Numbered from the stretch's first letter, positions 11,315 through 22,886 are shown. The stretch: 64,000 bases of DNA from Conchocele bisecta (GCA_029237695.1 JAQRGA010000173.1:55715-119714), one strand, 5' to 3'. The notes: generated by a model from the sequence alone, not told the origin. Made by a program: numbers and translations.

Positions 11315-11712
11315 GAGCCCCGCAGGGGACGTAGAATTATTTTTGTTATTAATTCGTTCCCACGAAATAACAATTCGTTCCCTCAATTTACCAATTCGTT
11401 ACCACAAATTAACAATTCGTTCCCACGAATGAACAATTCGTTTAACTCACCTTAACAATTCGTTCCCACGAAATAAAAAGTCGTTCCCTTTTAATTCGTG
11501 GGAACGAATTGTTATACCGTGGGAACGAATTGTTAATTTGAGGGAACAAATTATTAAATTGAGGGAACGACTTGTCATTTCGCGGGAACGAATTGTTATA
11601 TCGTGGGAACGAATTGTTAATTCGAGGGAACGAATTGTTAAATTGAAGAAACGATTTTTTATTTCGTGGGACGAATTAATAAAACAAAATCAATGTCCCC
11701 TGCGGTTCTCCG
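11315..11712. repeat. Foldback element, family FB
   Basis: Left end GAGCCCCGCAGGGGACGTAG, right end GTCCCCTGCGGTTCTCCGC. Each arm is a string of roughly 21-bp subrepeats (AACAATTCGTTCCCACGAAA and variants), in opposite orientation in the two arms. This is the architecture of foldback transposons. Further copies are at 12765, 31847 and 41135, with a fragment at 26565. Confidence 0.85.
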
Positions 11713-12000
11713 CAGGATATTGGTGACGAATCGTTTATTTTTGTCCAGTGTACGGAATTGCATACCGTTTTGGTTCCGGCTAAGGAGAAACAGGTTAAAA
11801 CTATTTGTATATTTACATTTATCGCATTTTACAAGAGCGATCGAATTTATTAACCGATTTTACTCATTAAAAAACACAATTTCGTAAGAAGATCGTAAGC
11901 CGATATACATCTACAGACAAATTATTGTTTTATATAGTGGTGTTATCACTTAATACAGCATACTGTCTTTCATTATATTCTCGCCGATAGGCAGGCAAGT
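11713..12000. other. Unassigned
   Basis: Nothing recognised. Confidence 0.35.
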
Positions 12001-12312
12001 GGGATATAGTGAATAGTAGGTTAGTGCCGTGAATGGGACAAACTATCTGGCAAGGCTTAGGAAACTGGATGGGCGAGGCTCTGCCGAGCACATCCCGTTT
12101 CCGTGCCGCGCCAGATATTTTTCCCATTCACGGCACTAACCTACTATTCTATTTATCCCGTCAACATCTACAAATAGCGTCAAAATGCAATAAAAATAAC
12201 CCCAGCCACTGCACATATTCATAAGCAGTTATTAGGTCGTATTGACAGTATATCAAAAATGTTTCACGGCACAGTGTTTCACGGCACATACGCACTGTGT
12301 TGACGGGATAAA
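12001..12312. repeat. MITE, family G
   Basis: A foldback at about 12015-12155 pairs TAGGTTAGTGCCGTGAATGG with its inverse around GAGGCTCTGCCGAGCACATC. The tail has GTTTCACGGCACATACGCAC and the end is TGTTGACGGGATAA. Confidence 0.85.
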
Positions 12313-12660
12313 TTGCGTTAGTCCATGTACGTACGTACATACGTGCGTACATTAGTAATTAGTATTAGTATTACTAGTAATTTTTCAATAACTCATGAAC
12401 CGCTTCAAAGATTTTGATAATATTTGGCCACACTGTGTATCTAGAGATGGTGCTTTGTTTCTCATACGACCAACGTCAACCGCCCAAGTTCAAGGTCACT
12501 GAGGCAAAAGAAAAACTATTAAAGTTTGTTTCTTGTTGTATTATTACCAATGCTGTCAGCGAGGGGATTTGTGTAGTGATACATGTAACTATTCCCCTTT
12601 ACCTACATTGCGGAAGCCAATTAAACAGCTATGACGTCATCCGTTATAATTGTCAGACAG
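12313..12660. repeat. Family M, inverse orientation
   Basis: GTACGTACGTACATACGTGC, TTTTTCAATAACTCATGAAC and CAAGTTCAAGGTCACTGAGG mirror the 10970-11135 copy. Sequence beyond 12530 is unassigned. Confidence 0.6.
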
Positions 12661-12716
12661 CTCATCATTCATGAATACTTATTTATATTAGTCTGTACAC
12701 ATTATGAAACCCAGAC

Positions 12717-13400
12717 ATGAAATATGTGGCTGTTACTGGAGAAATGGGGCTTATACGATTTCTACGGAGCCCCGCAGGGGACATGGATGTTTTTTGTTCC
12801 TACGAAATAACAATTCGTTCCCTCAAAGTATCAATTCGTTCCCTCGAATTAACGATTCGTTCCCACGATATAACAATTCGTTCCCTCGAATTAACAATTC
12901 GTTCCCACGAAATGACAATTCGTTCCCTCAATTTAACAATTCGTTCCCTCGTATTAACAAAGAGTTCCCACGATATATAACAATTCGTTCCCACGAATTA
13001 ACAATTCGTTCCCGTGGGAACGAATCGTTAGTTCGTGGGAACTAATTGTTAAATTGAGGGAACGAATTGTTAATTCGTTGGAACGAATAGTTAATTCGTC
13101 GGAACGAATTGTTAAATTGAGGAAACGAATTGGATTCGTAGGAACGAATTAATACAAAAAAAGCAGTATACGTGCCCTGCGGGGCTCCGTATATTTGTGT
13201 ACAGTGTAGTTGTTGATCAGATATCACACTCATGTAGCCTGATAAATATCTATACTGCTTGTTGGAAGCATGGTATGTGTTGCATTGATGAAACGGCGAA
13301 TAGTGTAGAGCCTGATCAGACTGTGATGATGCACAGTCTCATCTGGATCTACACTAGTCGAAAATCACATACGTCCCATTTCTCCAGTCGCTGCCACCCA
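12717..13400. repeat. MITE, family H, split by an FB insertion
   Basis: Family H has long inverted arms, GGCTGTGACTGGAGAAATGG then GGCTTATG, facing CATAAGCCCCATTTCTCCAG then TCACAGCC. The interior contains GATCCTGATCAGACTGTGCG. Here the left arm is 12717-12764 and the rest, ending CCCATTTCTCCAGTCGCTGC, is 13190-13400. The FB element lies between them. Confidence 0.8.
12765..13189. repeat. Foldback element, family FB (inside family H)
   Basis: Begins CGGAGCCCCGCAGGGGACAT and ends GCCCTGCGGGGCTCCG. Arms are strings of AACAATTCGTTCCCACGA-type units in opposite orientation. It interrupts a family H copy. Flanking TA on both sides could be a target duplication, but an ATTT duplication is also possible. 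Confidence 0.9.
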
Positions 13401-13685
13401 TTTGAATCGCTTTGTATCTGATAGAATAAGCATTCTGACGAAGCAGTTCAGACATCTCTAATTGGATACAACATTTTATTATATACCTACACATGAAATG
13501 CATAGTTATACGATGAAAATAAAAGTCATATGTTCTCATCGATGAAATAAACAACTTCCGGTGAAAATACGACTACTTCCGCTATCTGTATTCATAACGC
13601 CCACCTGCTGTGCCGGACTACAAACAGGCTGCAAATACACATTCATTACCGTATACAGTCTAAAAAAACTGTTAATTTCCGTCGA
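13401..13685. other. Unassigned
   Basis: Nothing recognised. Confidence 0.35.
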
Positions 13686-13876
13686 GCGGTATATAATAAA
13701 TAGAATATTCATACTTTTACAACGAATATGACATATGTTCATCTCGTGGTGTGAAATGTCCATATTTCACTCGTGCCTAACGGCACTCGTGAAATATGGA
13801 CATTTTACACCACTCGATGAACATATATGTCATATTCGTTGCAAAAATATGAATATCCTCTATATATAGCGGACCA
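13686..13876. repeat. Palindromic MITE
   Basis: The arms pair over most of their length around GTGCCTAACGGCAC: GTGAAATGTCCATATTTCAC on the left and GTGAAATATGGACATTTTAC on the right. The outer arms are AACGAATATGACATATGTTC and its mirror. I found no second copy. Confidence 0.75.
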
Positions 13877-14480
13877 TTATATTAAGTTTTACATAGCAAA
13901 GAAAAAGTCATACAACACGATAAACCAATTGATAATGATCAAATTTATATTGTCTTTTGTTTCCAGGTTTCTGTAGTAAGTGTGTATTCCGTATTCGGAT
14001 CTAGCAGGTTTGGCATGTACATATCCAGATAAATTGAATTTGCCATTGATGAAAGAGTATAGAAAATTATCGATGTCTATCCATATCTAATTCTCAGAGT
14101 CAAGTAGATGGATAGGCTGAGACTCGGTCTCGACCAAACAAGCTGTATAATTGCGAACAGACATTTGATGTATCTGGTCAGAACGTTCTATATTAACGTA
14201 CATTGGCCGAGGTTAGCCGATCTCGTATTGTATACATTTTACACGTGTATTCAATATGATAGTTTCATACTGCAGCCAATGCCTATTAGGATGAAAAATA
14301 GTTATTATTTTATAATTCCTCGTTTGATTTAGTATGCACAGTGTATTGTCCCAATTTGCCAGAGGAATATGTGTTAGAGTAGATGTCCCTTCCGGCGCGC
14401 GTGTGTAAAATCTCCAATTACTAAACAAGTTATATATTATACGAACTTATGTACGCAGATAATCCCATCAATTGAACTAC
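13877..14480. other. Unassigned
   Basis: Nothing recognised. Short ORFs on both strands lack features. Confidence 0.4.
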
Positions 14481-14795
14481 ACATGATATTGCAATATGCA
14501 CATAATGCACATGTGCTTATTTGGTAAATGTATATTTTCGTCTCTACACACATATTTGTGGAAGCACATGACGCATTCACAGGAACAGATATACTGGAAG
14601 GCATATTACATGCAATAAGACACCTGCTAATGTATTCACTCATACAAAAGCACACATAGATTCATTCCCTGTGATGGAAACTCATTACAATATTAAGGAT
14701 TCGCTAAGAGAGGATTATGGAGCTAAGACCTATCAACTGCTGTATGACTTATACTATTTAAAGTGTGCAGAACATGGACTGAATCATGCATCATT
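14481..14795. repeat. Dispersed repeat, uninterrupted copy
   Basis: About 315 bp closely match 28549-29263, apart from the 397-bp TRIM-like insertion (plus one TTAA) in that second copy. Here the target reads CATTACAATATTAAGGATTC, with a single TTAA. The copies differ at scattered single bases. Confidence 0.9.
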
Positions 14796-15219
14796 TCTGG
14801 ACTGAACATGTATATATCATTTTTGTAAATATCCAGTTCTGATTTTGGGATCCCCAACCCATCACAACATATGAAATTTGGATGCGACCCCGTTAACCAG
14901 GCCCTGAAATGACCTGTTAACAGTCAGTTAAATAAATACCAAAATGGTCCGGTGAAATCCCCAGTGTTCCATGTGTCATAGTTCATGGGCGCCAACACTG
15001 CATGCTGCCTGCCGGTCCATGATTCATACACGTAGAGAAAGTATTGAAGTTGTGATGAATCGACAACCAAAGTAACTCTTCCGAGGTTAGAATATGGTGC
15101 GTGCTAAAAGTTGACGTCACTCCATCCGTGCCGATTTATTGATTACCCCATTAATTGCTGAGGCTTCACAAATGGTCTCGCCACTACTACAAGTAATTAT
15201 CTTAATTATGCACGGAAGT
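14796..15219. repeat. Family P repeat and unassigned sequence
   Basis: ATCCAGTTCTGATTTTGGGA and GACCCCGTTAACCAGGCC match 48955-49125 (TTCAGTTCTGATTTTGTGAT; GACCCCGTTAAGCCGG). The rest is unassigned. Confidence 0.5.
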
Positions 15220-15287
15220 ATATATTGTTACCACTCAGTTGAACCGTCTCGCCGAGACGGTTCAACTGAGTGGTAACAACATATACT
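15220..15287. repeat. Hairpin, family B
   Basis: A nearly perfect hairpin: TGTTACCACTCAGTTGAACC, GTCTCGCCGAGAC, and the inverse. AAAATAAGAAAAATAG follows. Confidence 0.85.
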
Positions 15288-15515
15288 TTTGAATAAAAAT
15301 AAGAAAAATAGCAAACAATATTTCAATTCCTTCATACCCCGTATAGGGGTCCTGATCATGGAGTGAGTGAAATTACTACTTACCCGTTTGTGGTGTTTGT
15401 TCTTTCATTGCTATGGCATGCAGGTTGAAAAAACAAGAGGGTGACAAAAGGCCAACGGAATATCGACGCCATACCTACCTCTCTATGTACGTCGGGAATG
15501 TGGAAGGCTATATAT

Positions 15516-15762
15516 GAAACACCCCAAGTGATTTTGTACCTAAGAACATGTGCGATATTTCATGAAAAATATTTACAAAATTTGCGAAAGTTTCCGTAAA
15601 TAACGTCAAAAGTTGACGAAATTTCCATAAATTGAATTCCGCATTTGCTATGAAAATGTTGTCATCGTTCGACGTCATTGACAGAACGTATCAGCTTCCG
15701 GAAAAATATTTCATGAAATATTGTACATGTTTTTAGGTACAAAATCGCATGGCGTGTCTCAT
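15516..15762. repeat. MITE, family F
   Basis: Family F starts GAGACACGCCATGTGATTTT, then GTACCTTCGGACATCTGCG, and ends with the inverse. The interior has GACGTCAAAAGTTGAC and its mirror. This copy starts GAAACACCCCAAGTGATTTT and ends AAAATCGCATGGCGTGTCTC. Confidence 0.8.
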
Positions 15763-15970
15763 ATTATCAATTGCGCCGCCGAGGAGGAGGATATTCGCGC
15801 CGACATCCCAACCAAAGAGCCGTAGAGGTAATCGCCAATAGAGATGCGTACATCCTGAATTGCCGGGGTCGGTAGACGCAGGGCGCTTGAAGGACTTAGC
15901 CTCTTTCGTGTATGGATTCGGGGCGTATCTCTCTAGGCAATAATGGACGTATTCCCTTTCTTTCACCGCC
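15763..15970 (-). other. GC-richer tract with a 77-codon minus-strand ORF
   Basis: The tract is richer in GC and CpG than its surroundings and is open for 77 codons on the minus strand. A second minus-strand frame is also partly open. I do not recognise the peptide, and no convincing acceptor or donor pair was found. It may be an exon fragment or an old mobile-element remnant. Confidence 0.2.
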
Positions 15971-16039
15971 GATATAGCATGTACTCACTTGAGATATTTA
16001 TATTTGTTTTGCGATTTCATTGCCCAATAAGTCAGTCCC

Positions 16040-16234
16040 AAAGCAATTGAAAGTTCACAAAATGATTTTCAGACTAGTCCATTTATGAACATGGGGTGTT
16101 TTTGTTCTCAAAAATATAAAAAGTACTTGCAAAAAGTGAAGATCCTGATGAGACGGCTCGTCACGAGCCGGCTCATCTGGATCTGCACTATTTGCCAATA
16201 CATCTATACAGGCATGTGATGTTGAAAGGGTTAA
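16040..16234. repeat. MITE, family I
   Basis: Family I has a central palindrome, GATGAGACGGCTCGTCACGA then GCCGGCTCATC, between AAAAGTGAAGATCCT and GGATCTGCACTATTTGCC. It ends GTTGAAAGGGTTAA. Copies are at 18655, 42765, 47112, 49605 and 50156. Confidence 0.75.
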
Positions 16235-16570
16235 TTCAGTCACAAAGGAATAGACGGGTGCAACCAGGAAGGAATGAAATGAAAAGAAGACACATATCTA
16301 AAGATTCACATATAACATGATTAACGACTTTCCGTGCCATTTATGGGTTACATTGTGATACATTTGATCTGGTAAATATATAGTATGAAGCCAAACAACA
16401 AATTGTTTAACTCTTACACTGACTGCATCGTAGACTGGTTTATCATGTGACATATGACCTGCATTTCCAGCTCGAATATGAACGTACATAAATGTGCATA
16501 CACTCGCGTATCTGTGAGCCTGGGAATTCCTACACGTTTCATAACCTTACCTGATAATTTTCTGTAACCC
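16235..16570. other. Unassigned
   Basis: Nothing recognised. Confidence 0.35.
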
Positions 16571-16776
16571 TAACCCTTACACTGCTGAATTAAATTTTGT
16601 CGTCTGCTGTTTATTTACCAATTTATCATCAACAACATGCTTTGAGCAACATTTTAGAATCATTTCCATAGGAAATTATTATAAAGTGCTGTCAAACCAT
16701 GTTTTTATTGAGAAAGAAGGCGAAATATAAAGCTACAGCAGACGACAATGTTCGAGCTCAGCAGTCTAAGTGTTAA
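16571..16776. repeat. MITE with TTAACCCTT-type ends
   Basis: Left TAACCCTTACACTGCTGAAT then TTTTGTCGTCTGCTGT; right ACAGCAGACGACAATGTTCG then CAGCAGTCTAAGTGTTAA. A left-end fragment is at 31331-31380. Confidence 0.75.
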
Positions 16777-16785
16777 ACACACTCA

Positions 16786-17170
16786 TTTAAGGTTTGGAAT
16801 TTGCTCGAAGACCTTCCATACCCGGACATATATGTCCAAAAAGGCCGAATTTTAAAGTGTTATGTGTGATATATGCGGACAGATGTGTATAATTGTGTGC
16901 CGAAATGGGAGACTGCTTATGTCCAATACGCTCCAATTCCCACGCGGTGTCCAGGTGCGGGAGAGGGGGTAACTGGATAGAACCTGGCTCCAGTGATGCA
17001 GCGCAAAACGGGTGCCATGTAGAACCAATCCACCCCTGGCGGCACTGGACACGCAAAGTTGGTGCCATATAGTCGGTAAAAACACGTTCTATTTTCGTTC
17101 ACAAAATTGCCACTTCCAGACAGCTCCAAGGCAGGCCGGGGCCAGAAGCAGGCAAGGGTAGGCAGCAAAT
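16786..17170 (-). other. Retroposon-like tail plus overlapping minus-strand ORFs
   Basis: Read on the minus strand, the end (16786-16850) encodes GHICPGMEGLRANSKP. It resembles the tail at 29461-29519 (GLTICPSMGRLRANSYP) at DNA and peptide level. Three overlapping 77-93 codon minus-strand frames extend leftward from it. I do not recognise the family; a shared 3' end of a retroposon is the simplest idea. Confidence 0.3.
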
Positions 17171-18045
17171 TCAGCTGAGCTTGAGCTAACTTGCTGATTT
17201 GGTTAGACTTGTTATATATGGCTTACGTGCATAAGAAAGTGTTGTAACTGAGTTGCCTGGACACCCTGGCCTAACGTGGCAGGGACATGAACACCTCGGC
17301 TCCCCGTGATGTCGGCGTACCCCATGTGTTAACACGTCGCCTGTCTCACTGGTGCGAACTGGTCGCAGTACGGACTACACACCAGATACTAATAATAATA
17401 CTAATACTAATATTAATACAAATAATATGTAGATATATCTCACCCATGCGCATATTCAATCCAGAACCCGGTAATGGCCGCGGGATACACCCAGATAGGT
17501 CAATCCGCCCGGCTTATCCGCTATATCGGCAGCCAGGCAGAGCCACACGGGTGTAACCACAAACCAGTCCGAGTCCCAGAAGGACTACACGCATGGGTTG
17601 TGTTCTATAAGTGGCAGTCGGACTTCCAAGTAGTCAACTTTCCTACCATGAGGCCAGGCAGATCCATAATGTGCCACAATCAATCACCCATAACACGGAG
17701 AAATGAATAATAAGAACAAAAAATGCCCTAGCAACTAGTCTAAATTAACTAAATTCCAGCCGAAAATCGCACACCACAAGCACACCCCAGCCCCGACCTA
17801 ACTTTTCGCAAATCCAGAAGTAACAATCCAGTGAATAAGAATAGCAGTTAAAATGGCCGCCGCCGGTAACCTTGAGATAATTGCCGGCCGGTAAAAACAA
17901 ACGACCTGCTCAGTCCAATGTCGCCGTTCAAGTGATGAAGTAGTTGTTAGTTTATCAGGTGCCGATATATATTCCGGAGTTACCCTAACTCTCCTGCCAA
18001 GGGACAGACACCATGTGGACATTTTCGCTGCCACAATGCAGAACA
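17171..18045. other. GC-richer unassigned tract
   Basis: A short AATACT microsatellite is at 17387-17430. ORFs of 78-89 codons on both strands show no motif I recognise. Confidence 0.35.
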
Positions 18046-18291
18046 GGGGGCCGTTTCACTAAACTTCGTACGACTAAAATGTTCGTAAATGCAAAATTAC
18101 GATAGTCTGTAAATTTAACATTAACATTGTTGTTTTTTGTAAACAATTATTGGATTTACATGTATTGAGCGCATAGACTGCATATGCAGCCCTATGTTCA
18201 ATAAATAAAATCCATCAATTAGATTTCCAGACGATCCTAAATTTGCACTGACGAACATTTTAGTCGTACAACGTTTAGTGAAACGGGCCCC
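18046..18291. repeat. Palindromic MITE, family D (full length)
   Basis: Starts GGGGGCCGTTTCACTAAACT and ends TTTAGTGAAACGGGCCCC. The central palindrome is slightly damaged. Confidence 0.9.
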
Positions 18292-18329
18292 TGTAGGGGG
18301 ATACCCTAAACGGTATTCAGTCTGGTCGC

Positions 18330-18347
18330 GGGGGGGGGGGGGGGGGG
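18330..18347. repeat. Homopolymer (G)18
   Basis: A run of 18 G on the plus strand. Confidence 0.9.
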
Positions 18348-18568
18348 TGGCAGCATGGAATCATCATTGGTGTACGGTGTTGGACATGGATGTAAATCGG
18401 AAATCCGAAAGTAAGCTTGGCATAGCTGGACTCGTACTTACCAATCTGTGAAGGACAGGCGTAATGTGAGTTAGTGCACTAAGGGGGTCATGATCGCATT
18501 TCTCTCTGTGTTTTGCCAGGTTTTACTCGGTCACGTACTCACAGGAAATACTTTAGCGTTACTTAGAA

Positions 18569-18655
18569 CAAAGTTCGTCCGTCGTACGAGGAGATAATCC
18601 GAATCCGAAAGCTGTAGCGAATCGATTATCAAACGTATAAACAGGGGGGCAACCG
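18569..18655. repeat. Family O hairpin, diverged
   Basis: GTTCGTCCGTCGTACGAGGA followed by GATAATCC, with a diverged inverse arm ending AACCGTGACC. Confidence 0.5.
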
Positions 18656-18830
18656 TGACCTTAACCCTCCCAGCACTACAGACCCGCATAGTGGTATTGA
18701 CAAACAGTGTAGATCCAGATGAGCCGGCTCATGACGAGCCGTCTCATCAGGATCGGCACTCTTTGCAAGTAATTTTCATATTTTGGAGGAAGAACAAAAA
18801 CACAAACAAGCCTGAAAATCCCTTTGTAAC
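18656..18830. repeat. MITE, family I (inverse orientation)
   Basis: GATCCAGATGAGCCGGCTCA then TGACGAGCCGTCTCATCAGG is the family I core. TTAACCCTCCCAGCACTACA is the matching end. Confidence 0.75.
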
Positions 18831-19199
18831 GATTTGATTTGTTGCAAAATTTACATATCACAAATCCAGTCAAGTTACTTAGGGGTAAAATGATTATGTT
18901 ATTTATTCCAGCATATTATATGGCTGACACTACTGGATCAAAACACTGGGGGTGCATTCGTTGCACGTAATCAGCTTTATAGATAACGGGTTGCTCTACC
19001 GATACCCTGCAGCTATCGGTATAGATTTGCGGAATTAGGTTTCACTTTCGCGCACTGAAAATATGCTATAGTCCGCTGGACATTCATTCATGCCTCGCTA
19101 TTCTTATTGACAGAAAAGGCAATCACAAACTCACCTAATACAATATGTATTAGCAAATTTCCGCGAACACTTTCGATGAAGGAGAAAGTAAACAACCGT
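18831..19199. other. Unassigned
   Basis: Nothing recognised. Confidence 0.35.
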
Positions 19200-19455
19200 A
19201 TTAAACAGGGCCCTTTGCATTCAGGCATCCATTTATCGGAAACATATACAGCCGGGTTCCATTCAACCGGGGCCTAGGCTGTCTGTGCTCTATTCAGCTA
19301 GACCCTATACGACAGAGCCCTGTTTAGCCGGACCATATACACCCGCGCTCTGTTTAACCCGGCCCTATTCAGCCGAGGTCTGTCCAGCCGGGCCCAATGC
19401 GGCCAGTGCCTATACAACTGGGCCCTATGCTGTCGGGTCATATTTAGCCGGAGCT
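19200..19455. repeat. Degenerate minisatellite, about 18-bp unit
   Basis: Words like GGGCCCTATTCAGCCG repeat about 13 times with much divergence. The matching ORF (104 codons) has a six-residue rhythm, because 18 is divisible by three. I do not read it as a gene. Confidence 0.65.
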
Positions 19456-19503
19456 ACACATCCTATTCCCTACATCTTAGTGACCCACATGTTCCAGGAG
19501 TGG

Positions 19504-19763
19504 CTCAGACTCGCCATGGGATTTTGTACCTTCGGACATCTGCATAATTTCATGAAATACGTTTACAAAAATTACAATATTTTCCTTAAATGGCGTTAAA
19601 AGTTGACAAATGTACAAATGTGCGGAAATGTGCGGAATTATATTTAGCATGTACATTTTGTCAACTTTTGACTTAATTTATGAAAACTATTGTAATTTTT
19701 TGCAAACGTATTTAATGAAATTACGCAGTTGTCCGAAAGTACAAAATCAAATGGCGTGTCTCA
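19504..19763. repeat. MITE, family F
   Basis: Starts GACTCGCCATGGGATTTTGT and ends TCAAATGGCGTGTCTCA. Inverted arms cover most of the element. Confidence 0.85.
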
Positions 19764-20355
19764 TATATAGACCATTGACGGATATTGGACGCTTCCTGTC
19801 AGCTGACAAACCGGGACTTGTTACCAATCTGAATCATCTCCGCATACATGTTCATTGTTGCAATAGGCATGTATTTGTTTGATGCATGGTGGATCTGTAC
19901 ATTCTGATCGAATGGCGAACAACGTGAACCCAGTCATGTCTGCAGTCTGGCCTGGGTCTATACTGGACGCAAAGGCGATACGCCGGTTTTGTCAATCGTC
20001 ACCCAATTGTGTTGCTCTTCCGGTTGTGTGCCGTCTTTGGAAAAGCAAGGCGATCTCCATTTTATGAGGTGAAGTCATAAAGTGACCAGGTTATGATTAT
20101 TAGTAGTCAATCAAATGCAAATCGATCGTTGTTTACGCCCCTCGTAGTTAAAGTTAGTTAATTCGTAGTTACTAGTTACGCCAAATTATTACATGTACTT
20201 GTATATAATTGTATGACAGTTTATGTGCACATGCATTTTAATGTAATTCTGTAGTGGAGGCCACAGGGTAGACTGGCCTTGGCCAACTGTGTCACCCTCG
20301 CTAAATATAGTATAAATAAAACTAAATAATAAGAAAAGTCATGCAGAGCATGATG
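19764..20355. other. Unassigned
   Basis: Nothing recognised. Confidence 0.4.
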
Positions 20356-21349
20356 TTATTAGCCGATCAAATCAGGGTTCAATATATGTCCACATTTCAG
20401 TAGTTACCGAATCTCAGGGAAAAGTGAGAGAAGTGTTGATTTCCTCCCCAACCAAATTGTCCCAGTTATATTTAGCTATCATTAATATCTGATCATAGCA
20501 ATACTTATGGTAGTAAAATGTAAATGAACTAGCCACAAGTTTATAAAGCATTATAATGTGTTAATTATTTCTCTATATTAAAAAAATCTGGAATATTTTG
20601 ATATGCATCAGAGACCTGTGGTGAAAAGTAAATATTAAGCGGGCATTGTCAATGGGCGAGCATTGTCAGTGTCACCTCCACTCTACTTAATGACGGCCAT
20701 TTTCTTTTGCCTTCTTTAGTTCCTAGTTTAATCAACACTTTCCCCAAAACGTCTGGCATCTAAAAAAGAAGGGCCGTAATGGCTCCACTATTTTCTCTCG
20801 GTACAGTATAAATATACTGCAGGGACAATCCCCACTCGTATATTGTTAATTAACAGTTTGTAGCGTATATTCTGGGCGGTACTTATACTCAAATGTACTT
20901 TGCAAAACATATTACCTGTATCTGGTTGTCTATCTTCTCGCAAATGAAGCTGGCGTGCATATCAAGATCACGTGATCGGCAACTGTTCGATTGACTGGGT
21001 AAGCCAACATTGGTCCGGTCCAATCAAATCACGAATAAAAAATATCACGCTTTGCAACAAATAGAAGGCAAACCGCCTAACTTTAGTTTACCGAACTCTT
21101 GTTAAAACGTTTATTTATAGCCAAATTACCGAACTCTTGTAGTTAAAACGTTTATTTATAGCCAAATTGTGTTTCGCTATATTTAAAGTTTTAAACAGAG
21201 ATAATGTCTAAAAATGAAAAATTATCCGGTTGATGTTGTTTGGAAGTGATTGTAGATTACCGAATATAGGAGAAAATGGTGGTTACAAACTTTTTCACAA
21301 ATCGAGGATAACCAATATATAGCCGATCTATAAATAGATCGGCTAATAA
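20356..21349. mobile_element. Possible 1-kb DNA transposon remnant, family N
   Basis: TTATTAGCCGATC at the left faces GATCGGCTAATAA at the right, a 13-bp terminal inverted repeat. A small hairpin CCGATCTATAAATAGATCGG lies at the right end. Inside, CCGAACTCTTG with AAAACGTTTATTTATAGCCA is directly duplicated at about 21090-21170. No transposase frame is seen. Confidence 0.35.
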
Positions 21350-21949
21350 TAACTAATAGTATATTGTTGCATTTATACTTTTAGTATTGTCAGAAAGCTG
21401 TTGGTATCGTCAACAATTATGCATAGCAAGTATGTATAATGAACTCCGGCCATTTGCAACAATTTTCACTGATTCTCGCCATTATGGTGGGTGAACAGAC
21501 ACACAAATGTGAATGCATCTCAATAGGCACACAGCTCGTTGAAAATTCCAAAACGAAACTAAACAGTGTTTGTCTCTATCTAAAAGTAATGATGTCAAGT
21601 TGGTCAAGTTGGTCTGGGTCTTCATCGACTATATTGGGAATAAGCCCGGTTTTCTTAGGTCGAGGTCCATTTGTGGCGAATTTGTGACTGCAAGCATTTG
21701 ATGATATTCCGAAACGACGACTCTTACAACGTTGACACAGTGAATGTAACCGTCTCCATGGTAATATATTGGATACGAACGCTTTTTCCAAATATTGATA
21801 TATGTGAATGAGATTAAAATCTTGACTTATCAAAATGTCAAGTATAGCATTTTTCTATCAAAGACGTCTGTGAGTATGTGACTTCCCCTTATATATTTAT
21901 ATGGTATATCCTTATCACAGAAATTTCATCCGCCCTCTCACATGTTTAT
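21350..21949. other. Unassigned; short minus-strand ORF
   Basis: A minus-strand frame of 85 codons (21576-21833) has a possible acceptor (TGCTTGCAG) partway in and ends with an acidic/polar stretch, DEDPDQLDQLDIITFR. No family recognised; chance is likely. Confidence 0.15.
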
Positions 21950-22050
21950 GCTGTGATTGGGGCTTGTGGATTTTGCGAACAGTGTAGATCCAGAACAGCC
22001 TGTGCATATGCAAAGTCTGATCAGGATCTACACTATTTGCCAGTCCATAA
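21950..22050. repeat. Family H fragment
   Basis: GCGAACAGTGTAGATCCAGA and GTCTGATCAGGATCTACACT match the family interior. Confidence 0.6.
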
Positions 22051-22479
22051 ATGAAACTCCGATCATGCTTCTAAAAACACATTTAATCTGCTAAGTAGAC
22101 GGAGCTACCAGCAAAGCCGTAACCCGAGTGTTCTCGCTTTCAGGTAGAATAGTCTGGTTAGCAAAGCATCAGTAGCCGACTCCACCAAATTGGCTAAGTA
22201 TACTTTGGGGAGCAACTTTCATTGTATGCATACATGCATTAATAGTGCATTCATAGACTACACGACGAATGATGTAGACACTATGGGTACACTGGTTGCA
22301 CATACGTTTACCAATGCATCGTGGCCATTGAACTATCTGCTAGTGGCCAGAAATTCATTAACGCATTCTCCGAGTCTGATTCAAGTTACTTATATTTATC
22401 ATGAATTTCGGAATATTTTGGATATTTTAGCTAATCACACTCAGAACTGGAGTTGATGCATAATAACCATATTGCATTT
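22051..22479. other. Unassigned
   Basis: An 88-codon plus-strand ORF has no recognisable features. Confidence 0.35.
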
Positions 22480-22723
22480 CGAAACAGACAGATGGTTTGA
22501 CCCAACATTCACATTATATTTCTTGTACATTCGGATTTTCATTAAATACGTTTACAAAATTTACAATATCTTCCGTAAATGGCGTCAAACATTATATTCC
22601 GCATGTACTATGGAAGTTTTGTCTACTTTTGACTTTATTTATGAAGAATATTGTAAATTTTGTAAACGTATTTAATGAAATTACGCAGATGTCCGAAGGT
22701 ACAAACTCACATGGCGTGTCTCA
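22480..22723. repeat. MITE, family F
   Basis: The right terminus ACTCACATGGCGTGTCTCAT is intact. The left is diverged. The inner arms (TTTACAAAATTTACAATAT and inverse) pair well. Confidence 0.75.
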
Positions 22724-22886
22724 TATAAGTATATGAGTGGGCATGAACGCTTGCAATTCGTGTCAATGATCCATTAATGACTCGCACTTGTAGTGTCTTG
22801 TGACTTAAGTTGTTGCCCATCCCAACCGGCGCATGCGCATTGTCATTCATGGGACACGACACTTACATTATCAAAGATCGGCAGAT
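22724..22886. other. Unassigned
   Basis: Nothing recognised. Confidence 0.3.

Noticed and set aside
11008..11373. 121-codon minus-strand ORF with LHVVLVHVRS repeats
   Set aside because: It is produced by the 30-bp tandem array; both strands are open there.
12704..13045. 113-codon ORF with NNSFP repeats, and its minus-strand partner
   Set aside because: It is a translation of FB subrepeats.
19285..19599. Repeat protein with a six-residue period
   Set aside because: The degenerate 18-bp minisatellite accounts for it. The ORF runs on into a family F MITE.
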